A stretch of 64,000 nucleotides of DNA from Achatina immaculata (GCA_009760885.1 CM019713.1:6020996-6084995); one strand, 5' to 3'. Positions 21,005 through 32,944 are shown, counted from the stretch's first letter. Notes: generated from the sequence alone by a model not told the origin. Numbers and translations are program-made.

Positions 21005-21240
21005 GTGGGCAGCCTTTTTCTCTATTACCCACAAATCTCAGTGTGAATGTTTTCTGTGATATACTGTCTGGTGATAACCGTCTAACATGGCCAAATCATC
21101 TGACTTGCTGTTTTTTTTTAATATTGTATAATACTGATGTTCCTCCAACTTTTGCTCTGATGGTGTCATTTCTTATTTGGTCTCTTCTTGTCACATTCAA
21201 TATTCTCCTTAAGCATCTCATTTCTGTCGTGGACACCACA
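21003..21240 (-). mobile_element. LINE C-terminal fragment
   Basis: The minus strand reads TTEMRCLRRILNVTRRDQIR, NDTIRAKVGGTSVLYNIKKK and QQVRWFGHVRRLSPDSI. This is the EMR-LRR-L-V-RRDRIRN--IR...WFGHV-R pattern of another LINE subfamily. The end runs into (GA)n at 21001. It is open for 66 codons but truncated at both ends of the ORF. Confidence 0.75.
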
Positions 21241-22574
21241 CAAAAATAATAATTGAAAATCAACAAAACCCACAAAGAAGTGTTCCAAGATCTCAATCAA
21301 GTACAGCGGCACAGAATAGTGGATCTGCAGTCACCCCATTAAGTTTACTGACCATCTCTCCAGTTCGCTTAAGAGCTTCTCGTCTCATCACTTCAGGACA
21401 ATACAACCCGAGAGCAAATCAGACAGGAGACAGGAGAAAGGAGGGGGAGGCACACAGTGGCAGGTCCACTGAAGTCATTAAGTTCTGTCACATACGTCCT
21501 CAAGCTGGCCGTCAAGCATCACGTGATCTTTGTTTCCTCGTGATTCGAACGCGTGCTATCACTCAATAAAGCAAACATCAATTTTAGCCTCCCTCGAATT
21601 TCGAACCTCGAGTCTCGAATAATTCACACTAAAATAGTTGCACTGCAGGTCATTAAACCGAAGCCGAAAAACTGTAGAGCAACAATAAACAACGAGAATA
21701 ACCACACACCATGAAAAGACTATTCTTGTTGCTTAGATAAACACGTTTCAAAATATCAGTTGGCTTTCTTTCTAGAAATGTTGAACTAAAAACGTCCTTG
21801 ATGAAGACATATCGCCGAAATACTCATTTCTACCTGCTTTCACATTTTCTCATTTCCTCTTTAGTCATTCCATCTCAGCTTTACTCTTTATATATATATA
21901 TAATATATATTGGTAAAATTCCAGCATACACATCTGACTATCTCTATTTTACTAGAACCAGTTTTGTCGCAGTTATCACCTTTCTAGAAATGTGAATGTA
22001 GTTCACATGTGAAATGATTGGCCCCAGCTGAAGAGCTCTCGTACTATGAAAAGTAATCTTAGAGAACCCCTGGAAACCTACATAGCGGTTCTCAGTAAAA
22101 TTGTTGCTGTCCACTGTGTTCTTTTTTTTCTGAAGGAAGGTTAACGACCGATTGAAATCATTTAGCTACTAATCTGTCTGTTACCCTCCTCTCCCTCCCA
22201 ACGTCCTCATCGTTAACTTCTACTTCTATTAAGAGCAATGATTCTCAAACTGTTTCAGACTGTGGCGCAATTAGCAATGCAGATTTATGTTGTGGTACAC
22301 CGGAATGCTGCTGGACACTTCGGGTACTTCGCACAAAGTTATAGTACATTGTACTACGCTGACTTTATATTCAAATTTCGTTATAGTGGGATATTTGTAT
22401 AGTAAGGACAAGAAACAGTGGAAAGAGATTATTAAAAGTTTTATTATACCAGTGCTTTGTTTCCAATATATGATTTGAGCCTGTTGCTTCACAAAGATCT
22501 CCTTTATTTTTATAGGAATACTTAACAAAACAGCTTAGAAATACTCAGCCCACCACACCAAACATGTATCATAA
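21241..22574. other. No recognised gene
   Basis: Contains a short (TA)n (about 21889-21909). A hAT-like left edge, CAATGATTCTCAAACTGTTT, starts at 22237 without a matching right edge. A possible tRNA-like segment (GATTCGAACGCGTGC) lies at about 21542. Confidence 0.35.
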
Positions 22575-22955
22575 GTGCCTTTGAATGTAAATGCGGTAGA
22601 AAAGTCCTTCGAAGTCACAGACACAAAAAAAAAATATAACAAATATGTCCATACTACAAAAATTTAATGATGAAGAAAGTTGGCTAGTAAATAAGGTCAA
22701 ACAGAGAAAACTTGAATATTTCGGACATACGAGTATTAAATGTCATGCGAGTTTGAAGAAGACAGTCTTTGAAAGGTGCATAATGGGAAAAAAAATAAAA
22801 ACAGGACGACCAAAGCAAAGATGGCACCAAGACATCGTTTACGATCTGCGAATGGACGCATCAGCAACAATGCATTTTGGTTACAATCGAGAAATCTTCA
22901 AAAGAGATATTAGAGAAGCAAAGTTCCACAAGGGACATGCAAATGACTGAACGGT
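22575..22955 (+). mobile_element. LINE C-terminal fragment, subfamily A
   Basis: A 101-codon plus frame carries ESWLVNKVKQRKLEYFGHTS, then KTVFERCIMGKKIKTGRPKQRW, DLRMDASATMHFGYNREIFK and AKFHKGHAND. Decayed AFECKCGRKVL lies upstream. The same family is found inverted at 23999-24435, ending with the same HAND-stop. This is the WL---IK-RKL-YFGHVKRH...IM-GK--RGRPR-RW LINE C-terminus. Confidence 0.8.
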
Positions 22956-23998
22956 ACTGGGCAACAACTTTTAATTCATGTCACGTAAATACTACGCTGC
23001 TGAAAGTTTTTTACACATATAATTTTTAAACAGAAACATTTTGCTCCTATATAAATTTGACGACGTACCTCTGACTCCTATACAACACATTTGTATGCTG
23101 CGACACATCCTTTTGTTGGAGGGGGAAAAACTGATTTTGAAACAAACTATGAGACTGAAAATAATTGTGTACTAGTTTGGTGGTTCAACAGTGAAGGCCA
23201 AGAAACTACAGTTGCCCCAGACCATACTCCTATCATTCCCAGTGCTCTTGGAAACACTTCAGGTTACAATATCATCTTCATTGTCGGGATCTTATTCCAT
23301 CTTCCCACAGTGTACCCGGAAGCATACGGCTGTATTTCCTGAGCCTGGTAAGAGGGGAAACTAGATCCATATGCTGGCTAAGCCTCTGGAAAGCTTGCTT
23401 CTTGTATCCTTTCCTGGATGCAGTTTATACTCTGTAACCAAACCTCCTGATCCTCAGCTCAATGTCCATGTCTCCAGATCATCACAGCCATTACCGTTTA
23501 TAGCTTATGTGTGCGATTATGGAGAGATCCAACGAGAGTAGCAAGGGCAATAATAACAGCTAGAACAACAGCAGCAAGAACAACAGCAAGAACAACAGCA
23601 AGAACAACAATACTAACGGCGTGGCTTTCTGCAAAGACAATAATCATCGATCCACTTACATGATGATTTAACAAGCTGTGACCCCAGGATCAGTAGTTCA
23701 CCCAGATTATTTCTGACCCCAGGATCAGTAGTTCACCCAGATTATTTCTGTTTCTTATACCATATTAAAGATCGCCCCAAGTAAATCTTACAGCAAAATG
23801 TGGTCTAAAGTAAAACTGCACGTTAAACGCCAAAAGTGCCCGTCGTTCTCTTTGCGTCTGCCTCTGTCAGTCTGTCTGTCTATCTGTCTGTCTGAACCAC
23901 TTGAAATTTGTATGATTAGCATTCTTATATAACCTGATATGAGCTTTAAAGAGCTACTAGTCTTCACTATGGCACACGCGGCATTTACAAATCATATC
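22956..23998. other. Spacer between inverted LINE copies
   Basis: Holds an 83-codon frame (23091-23342) with no recognised domain, an AAGAACAACAGC-rich stretch (23560-23615) and a 35-bp tandem duplication (GACCCCAGGATCAGTAGTTC..., 23680-23749). A short TCTG/TATC run lies at 23873-23895. Confidence 0.5.
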
Positions 23999-24435
23999 AG
24001 TCAGTCAGTCATTTGCATGTTCCTTGCGGAATTTTGATGCTTTAACAGCTTTCCTGAAGGCCTCTCGGTTGTGAGCAAGATGGCCTGCTGCTGATGCATC
24101 CATTTGCAGATTATCAATGATGTTTCGCTTGGTCTTCCTCTTTTTCTTTTCCCCATTATGTACCCTTCCATGACGATCTTCTCTAAATTATCGTGACGTT
24201 TAACGCGTCCAAAATATTTACGTTTTCTCTGTTTAATCCTCTTTACCAGCCAACCTTCTTCAATATTAAGTTCTTGTAATATGGATATATTTGTTTGTTT
24301 TTGTGCTCATGACATTTGAGGAACTCTTCTGTAGCATTTACTTTCAAAGGCATTTACGTGTTTCTCAGTTGTTTTGTTAAGTGTCCAGATCTCACAGGCG
24401 TATGTTGCGATGGGAAAGATCTTATATCGTATATC
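23999..24435 (-). mobile_element. LINE C-terminal fragment, subfamily A, inverted copy
   Basis: The minus strand reads PIATYACEIWTLNKTTEKHV, then AFESKCYRRV, SILQELNIEEGWLVKRIKQR, KRKYFGRVKRHDNLEKIVME, GYIMGKRKRKTKRN and NREAFRKAVKASKFRKEHAN. It ends in a (TGAC)-like tail at 24000. It is inverted relative to the copy at 22575 and abuts the 3' end of a different LINE at 24436. Confidence 0.8.
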
Positions 24436-25345
24436 CTTTCCGTGCCGTTAAACGTCACATAGGGGTCGCAAAGTAGTTCGCCAATTTTTCCTGTCTTCGG
24501 CGAGTCTTTCAACCTCATCAAAGGATTTTATGCCTGTTAATTTGGCCTCTCTTAACAATGTCCTCTTCAGAGTTTCAAGCGGCCTGCTTCTTTTTCTTCG
24601 GCCTGTTGTGTTCCACTTGACAGCTTGTTTTGGGATTCTCTGATCATTTCTTCTCATCAAGTGACCAACATATGTCCATCTCCTTTCCTGATCACCCATG
24701 AGACTGGTTGTTGTTCAGTCATTGGTTTTATCTCTGCATTGTTCTTGAATTCGTTCCACTTGATGCCGAGTATTTTCCTTAGGCATTTGTTTTCAAACAA
24801 GTCTAATTTCTTGTCTATTTCTTTAGTTGTTTTTCCAGCTTTCGCATGCATAAATGAGGGTGGATATTACATTTGAATTGAATAGTCTTAACTTGGTTTT
24901 TGTGCTTATAACTTTTGAATTCCATATGTTCTCAAGATTCTCGAAGAGACTGATGTTGCTTTTGCAAATGGGAAAGATGCACGCCCTTAAAAATCCTATT
25001 CTTGTAATACTGTCTGTTCCTCTCCATAGCTTCTTTAGTTATTTTACTTTTTGAAGAGCGACAGATGTCTTCTTTTTATTTCCTTCATTGCATCTTCATT
25101 ATTAATAAATAATGATCCAAGATATTCAAAATTCTCCACCTCTTCCAATTTTTCCTCATTGATACATATTTTCAGCTGCCTCGTTTGTTTTGTCAGTTGT
25201 CATCAATTTAGTTTTCTTCGCATTAAGATGGAGATTTTGCTCTTCAGTATTCTTACGAACTGACATAATTAGTTTTTCCATTCCTTTTTGTGTTGTGGAT
25301 AGTAATACTGTGTTATCAGCATATCTAATCTCTGGTGTTACAAAT
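24436..25345 (-). mobile_element. LINE RT palm to C-terminus, subfamily B, mutated YADD box
   Basis: The longest RT relic here. The minus strand reads EIRYADNTVLLSTTQKGMEK (25335-25276), NLHLNAKKTKLMTTDKTNE, a broken part, then LDLFENKCLRKILGIKWNEF and YVGHLMRRNDQRIPKQAVKW. It continues with NTTGRRKRSRPLETLKRTLL and SFDEVERLAEDRKNWRTTLRP. The expected catalytic YADD is YADN (codon AAC, 25312-25323). The 3' end has GATATACGATATAAG, a short direct repeat that also ends the 68-bp copy at 44705. The element is inactive because of the frameshift and the Asp loss. Confidence 0.85.
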
Positions 25346-25439
25346 CATGTACTTAAGGGAAAAATTGTGACTGTCTTCAAATAGAGTCTGTTTTAGAACG
25401 TAATATAGAACTGGATAGGATTTGACATAATCAGTATCG

Positions 25440-25855
25440 TGGTGAAGTGTCTAGTCCCCACAGTGTCGGGGATTCTATTATCCCTATCGTAGTGGAGTTT
25501 ATGTTTCCAATTCATAGTAGAATTTAGCATCCCCTGAGTGGTGGAGTTTATGTTTCCAATTCATAGTAGAATTTAGCATCCCCTGAGTGGTGGAGTTTAT
25601 GTTTCCAATTCATAGTAGAATTTAGCATCCCCTGAGTGGTGGAGTTTATGTTTCCAATTCATAGTAGAATTTAGCATCCCCTGAGTGGTGGAGTTTATGT
25701 TTCCAACTCCTAGTAGAATTTAGTATCCCCATCGTAGTGGAGTTTATGTTTCCAATTCATAGTAGAATTTAGTATCCTCATCGTAGTGGAGTTTATATTT
25801 CCAATTCATAGTAGAATTTAGTATCCCCTGAGTGGTGGAATTTTATTATCCCTTA
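25440..25855. repeat. 49-bp minisatellite, about 7 units
   Basis: Units of CCCCTGAGTGGTGGAGTTTA then TGTTTCCAATTCATAGTAGA and ATTTAGCAT. Outer units carry CCCATCGTAG in place of CCCTGAGTGG. The same GGTGGAGTTTATTATC monomer continues in the next array. Confidence 0.9.
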
Positions 25856-26412
25856 TTGTGCCTAAGTTTTCTATTTCTACTGGGGTGGAGTTTATTATCC
25901 CTTATTGTGACTAAGTTTTCTATTTCTACCGGGGTGGAGTTTATTATTATGCTGGAGCTTATCATCCCTACATCGTTGTGAAGTTTATTGTCCTCACGGT
26001 GAAAATTATGACCCACATAACGGTGGAGCTTATTATCTCCATGTGGTGGAATTTATTATTCCCTCCTTATATAGCTTGTCATCCCTATCGTAGTGAAGTT
26101 TATTATCTCCATGGTGGAGTTTTTTATGCCCATCGCGGTGGAGTTTATTATCTCTATGTGGTGGAATTTATTATTTCCTCCTTATATAGCTTGTCATCCC
26201 TATCGTAGTGAAGTTTATTATCTCCATGGTGGAGTTTTTTATGCCCATCGCGGTAGAGTTTATTATCTCTATGTGGTGGAATTTATTATTTCCTCCTTAT
26301 ATAGCTTGTCATCCCTATCGTAGTGAAGTTTATTATCTCCATGGTGGAGTTTTTTATGCCCATCGCGGTAGAGTTTATTATCTCTATGTGGTGGAATTTA
26401 TTATTCACATGG
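25856..26412. repeat. 115-bp higher-order repeat, about 3 units, from the same monomer
   Basis: The 115-bp unit (starts near 26093, 26208 and 26323) contains several diverged 20-25 bp monomers of the GTGGAGTTTATTATCYCYAT type. The 76-84 codon frames (MKFIISMVEFFMPIAVEFII) are repeat artefacts shifted by 115 bp from each other. Confidence 0.9.
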
Positions 26413-26782
26413 TTTGGGAGGGGGGGGGGGGAAGAAGGAGGGTAAGTTTATTATCCGTATAATGCTGAAGTTTTCTAAAGTTTATTATCCTCTTCATTCA
26501 GCAGGGAAGCTGTATAGTACTCAACGTCTCTTCACTAAATATATGCTTGAGTTCTTCCAATTCTCCTCCCTTTCTTCCTCCCGCTCCTCTACCCCCTCCA
26601 AAAAAAGTAACAAATTTGTGATATTTTTTCCTCTGAAACTTTCAGACAACATTTCATCGCCTATCCACAGCGAGGTTACTCTGCGTAACTAACCATTAAA
26701 TTGTGTAATTATCCATTACTAATTTCACCCTCTCACTAATCCAGTCATTGTTTAATCCATCTACTAGTAATCTATTCATTCG
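26413..26782. other. Decayed repeat and no recognised gene
   Basis: A G-run at about 26422-26432, a few more GTTTATTATCC monomers, then pyrimidine-rich DNA leading into (CATC)n. Confidence 0.5.
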
Positions 26783-27178
26783 TCCATCCATCCATCCATC
26801 CATCCATCCATCCATCCATCCATCCATCCATCCATCCAGCCTTATTCTTCTTCTGATCTCTGCTTATATGTCTATCTATCGTGTATCTGTCTGGGCATCT
26901 GTTAGACCACATATACACCAGACACCATGCTTGCTTGCCTTTCTAATTGCTTTCCAACCGTCATTTACGTCTGCTGCCCTGTCTGTCTGCCTGTCTGTTT
27001 ATCTGTCTGAGCATCTGTTAGACCACATATACACCAGACACCATGCTTGCTTGCATTTCTAATTGCTTTCTAACAGTCATTTACGTCTGGTGCCCTGTCT
27101 GTCTGCCTGTCTGTCTGTATGTCCGTCCGTCCGTCTGCCTGTCTGTCTGTCTGCCTGTCTGTCTGTCCGTCTGTATAC
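26783..27178. repeat. (CATC)n and (TCTG)n with a 116-bp tandem duplication
   Basis: (CCAT)n at 26789-26838, then TCTG-rich DNA. A 116-bp segment is duplicated (26887-27002 and 27003-27118), sharing CATCTGTTAGACCACATATA and ACACCAGACACCATGCTTGC, with five or so differences. Confidence 0.9.
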
Positions 27179-28139
27179 TTCCTGCCATCTTTAGATCCAT
27201 GTAAACGCACCCTATTACTGTGCTTAAGAAACTGCCAACCCAGCCCCAGCTATCCACCACTTTCTCCCATTATACTCCAGCCTCCTAAACCAAGCTCTGA
27301 TTTCTCTTCTCTCCCCCCTCTCCCACACCCCCACCAACACCCCCACCCCCACCTCACTTCAGAACCCTCTAAATATGCATCTTACCCACTCCATCCTCAT
27401 TCATCTCTGGGAAACTGGTTGACTGTCAGTCCGGTAATCTCGGAGCAATCTAAGTTACGTTTATGTCCGTCTGTCTGAGCCCCGACAGGAAACTGTCTGT
27501 TTTGTAGGTCCAGAAAGAAAATTGTATGTGGCACATCTTGTGGTGTCTATGAATGTCCGCGTAATGACGTAAGAGTTCATTGATTTCCTCGTTCGCTATT
27601 TTTTTTCCCTCTCCTTTCAATATTATTTCCGAATCTGATATTTATTTTTAAGAACTGGGTTTCCTCCCTTCGGTGTGCCGTGGAGAAAACGGTTTCATTA
27701 ATTTCAAGAAAGCGTACGAGAATTGATTAAGAGAAATGAAATTACCACATAAAAATTGAGAATAATAACAAAGGGATGGCATATATATATATATATATAT
27801 ATAAATTCAGCGGTAACTGGCTGGAGTGCGCTTGGCACTACCGTTAATCAAGGCATGGGATATGTTTCTGACGAAGGCGGAAGGATTTTGAACAAACGCA
27901 GAAAGTCGTGAACAAAGAAGGAAGGAATACTTAAGGCTTTACTTTTTCTTTTTAAATAAGATTTATTCTCTTCTTGTAATAGTACTTAATGGATTTAACA
28001 TATTGGCTATCCTCCCCCCCCCTTTTTTTTTTCTCTAAAGATCGATTATGTTAACTGTAGCTTTGAAATATCTCTAACTAAAGCTAGAAAATAGAATAAC
28101 TGTATTTGAAATTAAATGTTATAGAAGGGCGCTTATAAT
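27179..28139. other. No recognised gene
   Basis: Pyrimidine/C-rich first (27200-27400), later AT-rich with (TA)n at 27781-27802 and a C/T homopolymer at 28013-28032. Confidence 0.4.
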
Positions 28140-28572
28140 ACAAAGGATAGAAAGAACAAGAAATAAAGAGATATTGACGGGATTGGGTGTCGTAGAAAAC
28201 TGGCGTGCAAATGCCATCAAACTTAGATGCTGTACCTCGGCCACAACAAGAGACACAACAGCCTGGTGAGGTTGGTAGTAGAAGGCAGAGTGCCCGGCAA
28301 AATGTAAAAGGGGCGACCTCGCCGCAAGTGGGCTCTGGACATCAGGGAAAGTCTGAACATGTCACTGGGAGACGCTGATCACCTTGGGCAAAGACCGCAC
28401 TGCATTCATGGAAGCAGTGAGAGGTACAACGTTTTGGAAAGGACTCGTCACATGACACACTCTTAAGCTTTTGTTGACTTAATGCTAACAACTGCTCTAC
28501 CTGCAGTTTTAAGATGTCGACGACGATTACGATTATTGTGGTGTGATGATGGTGATGATGATGATGATGACG
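28140..28572 (+). mobile_element. LINE C-terminal fragment with GAT-rich tail
   Basis: The plus strand reads RTRNKEILTGLGVVENWRAN, then YLGHNKRHNSLVRLVVEGRV, GKM-KGRPRRKWALDIRESL, NMSLGDADHLG and, after a frameshift, KDRTAFMEAVRGTTFWKGLV and a stop (28448). About 100 bp further on a GATGATGATGATGATGA tract (28549-28572) probably marks the tail. Related to subfamily A. Confidence 0.75.
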
Positions 28573-28823
28573 ACGTCAGCGACAACGAGAGAAAGGTTAA
28601 GAAAAAAATGAACGGATAAAGGTTTCTAGAAATATGATTTGAATGAATATAAGTTTCCTTTCCTCAGAATCAGAGCTGAATAGAACTAGATCAAAACCCG
28701 CGGTCAGTTTCTATCGGGCCTCTCTTCAAATTCCCAAATGTTGTCTCTAATACGTCAAGAGGGGAGAGAAGAGAGCCTCCAGGTCCTTTCAACAGCCCTA
28801 CCTCCAGAATACAACCTTGGCTC

Positions 28824-28866
<43 letters not shown>

Positions 28867-29769
28867 TACTCAAAATACATCAAGACAAGCTTAGAGTTAA
28901 AAAAAATAAAGACCTGGACGAAGAAGGATACTACATGAAAACGATTATTGCAACAATGAGAATGACAATATTAACACAGTCAGCCATGCGTGTCGTGGAA
29001 GATTATAGCGCATGTGCAACATTTAGTCATTCGGTTGAATGCCTGAACGACGAGGATGCCTTCAAAAGCGACTACGTAGTGAATCTTTTAGCGAATCGCT
29101 TGAGCGATGTCACCTCCCCCCCCCCCCCCAACCTTTCCCTGTTATTGTTTAGTTCTACTGGACAAATAGTTCCCCCGGTCTGGTTCTTCGCGAAGTTTAA
29201 CATGAGTCTCCAAGCGTTACGGTACTGTCGCTGAGGCATTTCCAAGTGGTTCATTGTGATATAAACAGCGGTTATTTTGCCTGTTATTTGCCTGGTTGTT
29301 TGTTTAGAGAGAAACAACTTAATCATCAGTGTTTAATACAACTTCCCTGTTTTTCTAAAACAGCGAAGCAAGAACGTCAACAACAACAACAACAACAAAA
29401 TGGAGCGACAAAAGAGCTCATCTGGTCGTCTGAGCCAAGTCAACGAGAAATTCTCTGCTGTTTTTTCTCAAGCAATTCAGAGCTTTTTTTTTGGTACACT
29501 TTGGACACGCTAATTATGTCTACAATTTTTTTCTATCAGTTTAAATAATATCTGAACTAACTGTCGATATAAAGATGAAACAGAGATTGTCAGTTACAGC
29601 TGTTACAAGGTACGAGTTTCTTAGTGTCTGCCGGAAAAGAGGGGGGAGGGTGAAAGCGAACTGGAGGGTGAGGATTTAAGGCGACTCAACTAGAGTTGCA
29701 CATGAAGAGTATGCAGGTGAGGTACGTTTTTAATTATACCTTCGATAACTTGGGGGAGGGGGTGGGGGA
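28573..29769. other. No recognised gene
   Basis: Contains (TC)n (28825-28865), a poly-C run (29116-29129), an (AAC)n run (29380-29398) and two opposing frames of about 100 codons without known domains. Confidence 0.4.
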
Positions 29770-29860
29770 TAATAAGATCTCACAACGATTCGAACCCGCA
29801 TTTCCTAAATGATGGACTGGTGATAAAAGCGCATAGCCACTCCTACTTCCTGAAGTTTAC
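29770..29860 (-). mobile_element. tRNA-derived SINE head
   Basis: On the minus strand an A-box-like GTGGCTATGCGCTTT (about 29837-29851) and a B box GGGTTCGAATC (29788-29798) are spaced as in tRNA genes. The intervening arms do not pair into a functional tRNA. The body and tail are unclear. Confidence 0.5.
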
Positions 29861-29994
29861 ATATAAAAAGTAAGAATTTTCCATAGAGTGTTTTCTTTAA
29901 GAAAGGACTCTATTCTATGATAAGTCATTATAAGTTTTTGAAAGGAACTTTATCTTCAGAAATCATTACATGGCATCGTTTTAGAACGAACATA

Positions 29995-31466
29995 CGAGGC
30001 CTGTTAAAAAAGAAAACTCAACTTTTTAAATAGCGCGCAAACCGGCACAGAGGGCACGGTGCAGGTACTGGGCGCACCCAGCGGCAGGTCTTGACAAAGA
30101 ACTACCATTTGGCCCGTTCTCTTATGAGCATTAGCCGTCGAGCTACATCCGCTGAAATGAGCACATGCACAAGCTGTTCGGTTGATGAGTTACAAAGTGA
30201 CAATGAAGTAACTTGAAGAACAATGTGTTTGTGTGTGTATGAGAGAGAGAGAGAGAGAGAGAGAGAAGGAGGGAGGGAGAAAGAGAAAGAGACAGAAAGA
30301 GAGAAATTTTGCTGCAAACTTGGTAAAAATTTTACAGAAACATAGCAACTGCTGAACCAATTATACAGGGAGGGCCTATGAGCTGAACACAGTGCTATAA
30401 GTAATTTAAGCTCTTTAATGATGACAGAGCCTCGGTAGGTGAATTCCAGGCCTGCACGACCTTCCGCATCAACAGACCATTACCATGTCGAGAGAGTTCG
30501 TGCTGTGATTCGTGAAAATCATCTGTTAACTGTCCGAGAAGTTGTTGACTAAGTGGGCATCAGAACAGGATCTTGTCATCAATTTTTGACTGAAAAACTC
30601 CCAGATGCGTCGCGGTTGTACAAAATTCATGCTGCATTTGCTGAACGACGATCAGGAGATGAATCGTAGTCAGGAACTTCCTGCTAAAGCAAATGGTCCT
30701 GGAAGCTTTCGTAAGAACATCATAACAGGAGAAGAAACGTTGATTTATGGCTATGATGTTGAAACCAAGATGCAGTCGTTGCAGTGGGTGGAGAAAGGGT
30801 CTCCTCGACTAAAAAAAAAAGCACCGATGAATCGGTCAAAGATGAAAGTTTTGTTGGCTGTGTTTTTTCAATTGCAAAGGCACTGCCCACTATGAATTTG
30901 TATCACGTGGTCAGATGGTACACAAACAATTGTACCAATTTGTGGGATGCTGTGAGCAGGTAGAAGAAAGGTTTGTGGAATGGTGTGAACAGGCAGAAGA
31001 AAGATTTGTGGGATGCTGTGAGCAGGTAGAAGAAAGATTTGTGGGATGATGTGAGCAGGTAGAGGAAAGATATGTGGGAAAACGAGAGTTGAATGTTGCA
31101 ACACGACAATATTGTCGCTCCTCATCCGCAGTCATCTGGCACAACATCAAATATCCGCATGCCCCATCCACTCTATTCTCCGGACTTAGGCCTAGCAGAC
31201 TCTTTCCTGTTTCCCAAATTTAAAACCGCTTTGAAAGGACGTCGTTTTCAAACCAAAGAGGAGATTCCGAAAAATGCGATAAGAGAGCTGCGTGCCATCA
31301 CAGAATGTGCGTTTCAGGAAGCATTCCAACAATGGCGGAAACGTTGGGACCGGTGTATTGCCAGTAGAGAGGATTAATTTGAAGGGACAGTTGCTTACAA
31401 TGGTTGTTAAATGAGCACTTAATGTCTTTATAGCAAAAGGTTGCCCTTTTTTTAACACACCTTGTT
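29995..31466 (+). mobile_element. Mariner-family DNA transposon, defective
   Basis: TA dinucleotides flank both ends (29993-29994 and 31467-31468). Terminal repeats are CGAGGCCTGTTAAAAAAG (left) and AACAAGGTGTGTTAAAAAAA (right, reverse complement). The interior carries a mariner transposase relic in shifting frames. Visible parts are a HTH part (VIRENHLLTVREVVD; SCHQFLTEKLPD), NIITGEETLIYGYDVETK, LQHDNIVAP and YSPDLGLADSFLFPKFKTAL, then LKGRRFQTKEEIP and CIASRED. The first catalytic Asp, normally in GDETW, is Glu here (GEETL). A (GA)n run (30241-30305) interrupts the N-terminus, a 33-bp minisatellite interrupts the centre, and several stops are present. Length 1472 bp is close to the usual ~1.3 kb plus these expansions. 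Confidence 0.9.
30950..31081. repeat. 33-bp minisatellite inside the mariner ORF, 4 units
   Basis: Four units of TTTGTGGGATGCTGTGAGCA then GGTAGAAGAAAGA. It codes CEQVEERFVG-type repeats where a normal mariner transposase has a single copy ahead of the HDN motif. It expanded within the element. Confidence 0.9.
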
Positions 31467-31468
31467 TA

Positions 31469-32944
31469 CGTAACAAATATGAGCAAAAAAAAACTTGTCA
31501 TGAGAAGGCCAACTGTAGTGAGTTTTAGGATGCCATGATGGAAGTGTTGGCGAAAAGAAGTTTTAACGTCAATGTGTTTAACTATGTCTAAAATTATGGG
31601 ATTGCTGATCGCCATGGGCTTGTGGCCCTCGTTCTCTGTTGGCTGGGAGTTCGGATCCGCTAGACTTACAACGTGGGCGATCCCAGTTCACTGTGACTGG
31701 CATTATCATTATTTTAAAAAAAATCTTAAACAGCGCAGGGTGTTGCTAGACAATTGTACCACGGTGACGTGGTAAGAGTTTTTAGATGAATAGCTTAGCC
31801 TGGACAGAAGGGCTATCTCGTTAATCATGGTACCTTCCTTTTTTTTTTTTAGACGACGAAAACAACAGGCCGTGACCCGGTGGTACTGCAAACCGGGTCC
31901 ACCCGTAATGAGACGTGGATCCTGCCCCCGGCATTCAGTGTACAGGGTGGGTCTCGAACACCTCACTTTGTCCAAAAATAACGACGCTTTTGTTTTGACC
32001 AAAGGGCATGTTGATCAGGGTACTTGCCAAGAGGACACTGACCTCAGCCATTTTGATCTTAGCAAAAAGGCTTGTCATCAGAATAAGAGTAATAGCTCAT
32101 GGTACCTTCCGTGCCGTGCCATCCTTCCGTGCCGCGCCATATCAATGTATATTTTGACGACCTTACATCGCCACCTTTTGTACAATCTTCGACCTTACAT
32201 CGCCACCTTTTGTACAATCTTTGATATTTAAAATCTAATCGATTAGCTTTCTGTTTTTAAACTTTTGACTGTGCTTTCCTTTTCTCAGAATGTTTCATTT
32301 TTCTTAGAGTTTTCATTCTAGTAACATTCTAATCACATAAATGTTTTGTTAACTAGTTTTATTGTCAAACAGGTAAAAAAAAAAATCCCCTGCCATTTGT
32401 CAAGGATAAATTATAGAGATTTGTTTCCCTTGCTGTTTAGAAGCCGTTGATTGCTTCCCTTACCAGTATTACAAATTGGATGTTCGCTCCCATAAAGTGT
32501 CATTTCAGGAAATGTAAAAATTGACAGAAGCCAGGTAACTTTCTGCCCACTTTAGCAACTTAACGCTTCTCGTTTTTTTTTTTTCTAAATTAGAGGTAAA
32601 TTACGTCCAAGAGAGGGTGAAGAATTTGATGAACGACTAGAGAGACATTGCTTTCTTTCTTTTTTTTTCTTTCTTTTCTTTTTTTTTCTTTCTTTTCCAG
32701 TGTGACTCCCAATATATACTAACAATGAATTAAACTCTTTCATCTTCCCGCAGACAGAAATCTACGATTGAACATTTCTTTGGTAACACAACTTCATGTC
32801 TTTCACAGTCTTTTGGGGCCCACACTCGATTATATGTGTTTGTGTCAGACACAGCGAATCTACATCTGGTAAGTTTTTTTGGTGGTATTTATAATATCTG
32901 ATTTCATTCCATGAAATATTTCCAAGCGATCTTTCTTTCAGAGC
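31469..32944. other. No recognised gene; possible SINE (-) at 31840-32010
   Basis: On the minus strand TGGTCAAAACAAAAG and GGTGTTCGAGACCC near 31950-32005 look like A and B boxes, followed by CCGGTTTGCAGTACCACCGG. A 32-bp tandem duplication (CGACCTTACATCGCCACCTT...) is at 32158-32221. A CTTTC-rich tract is at 32645-32698. Confidence 0.4.
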
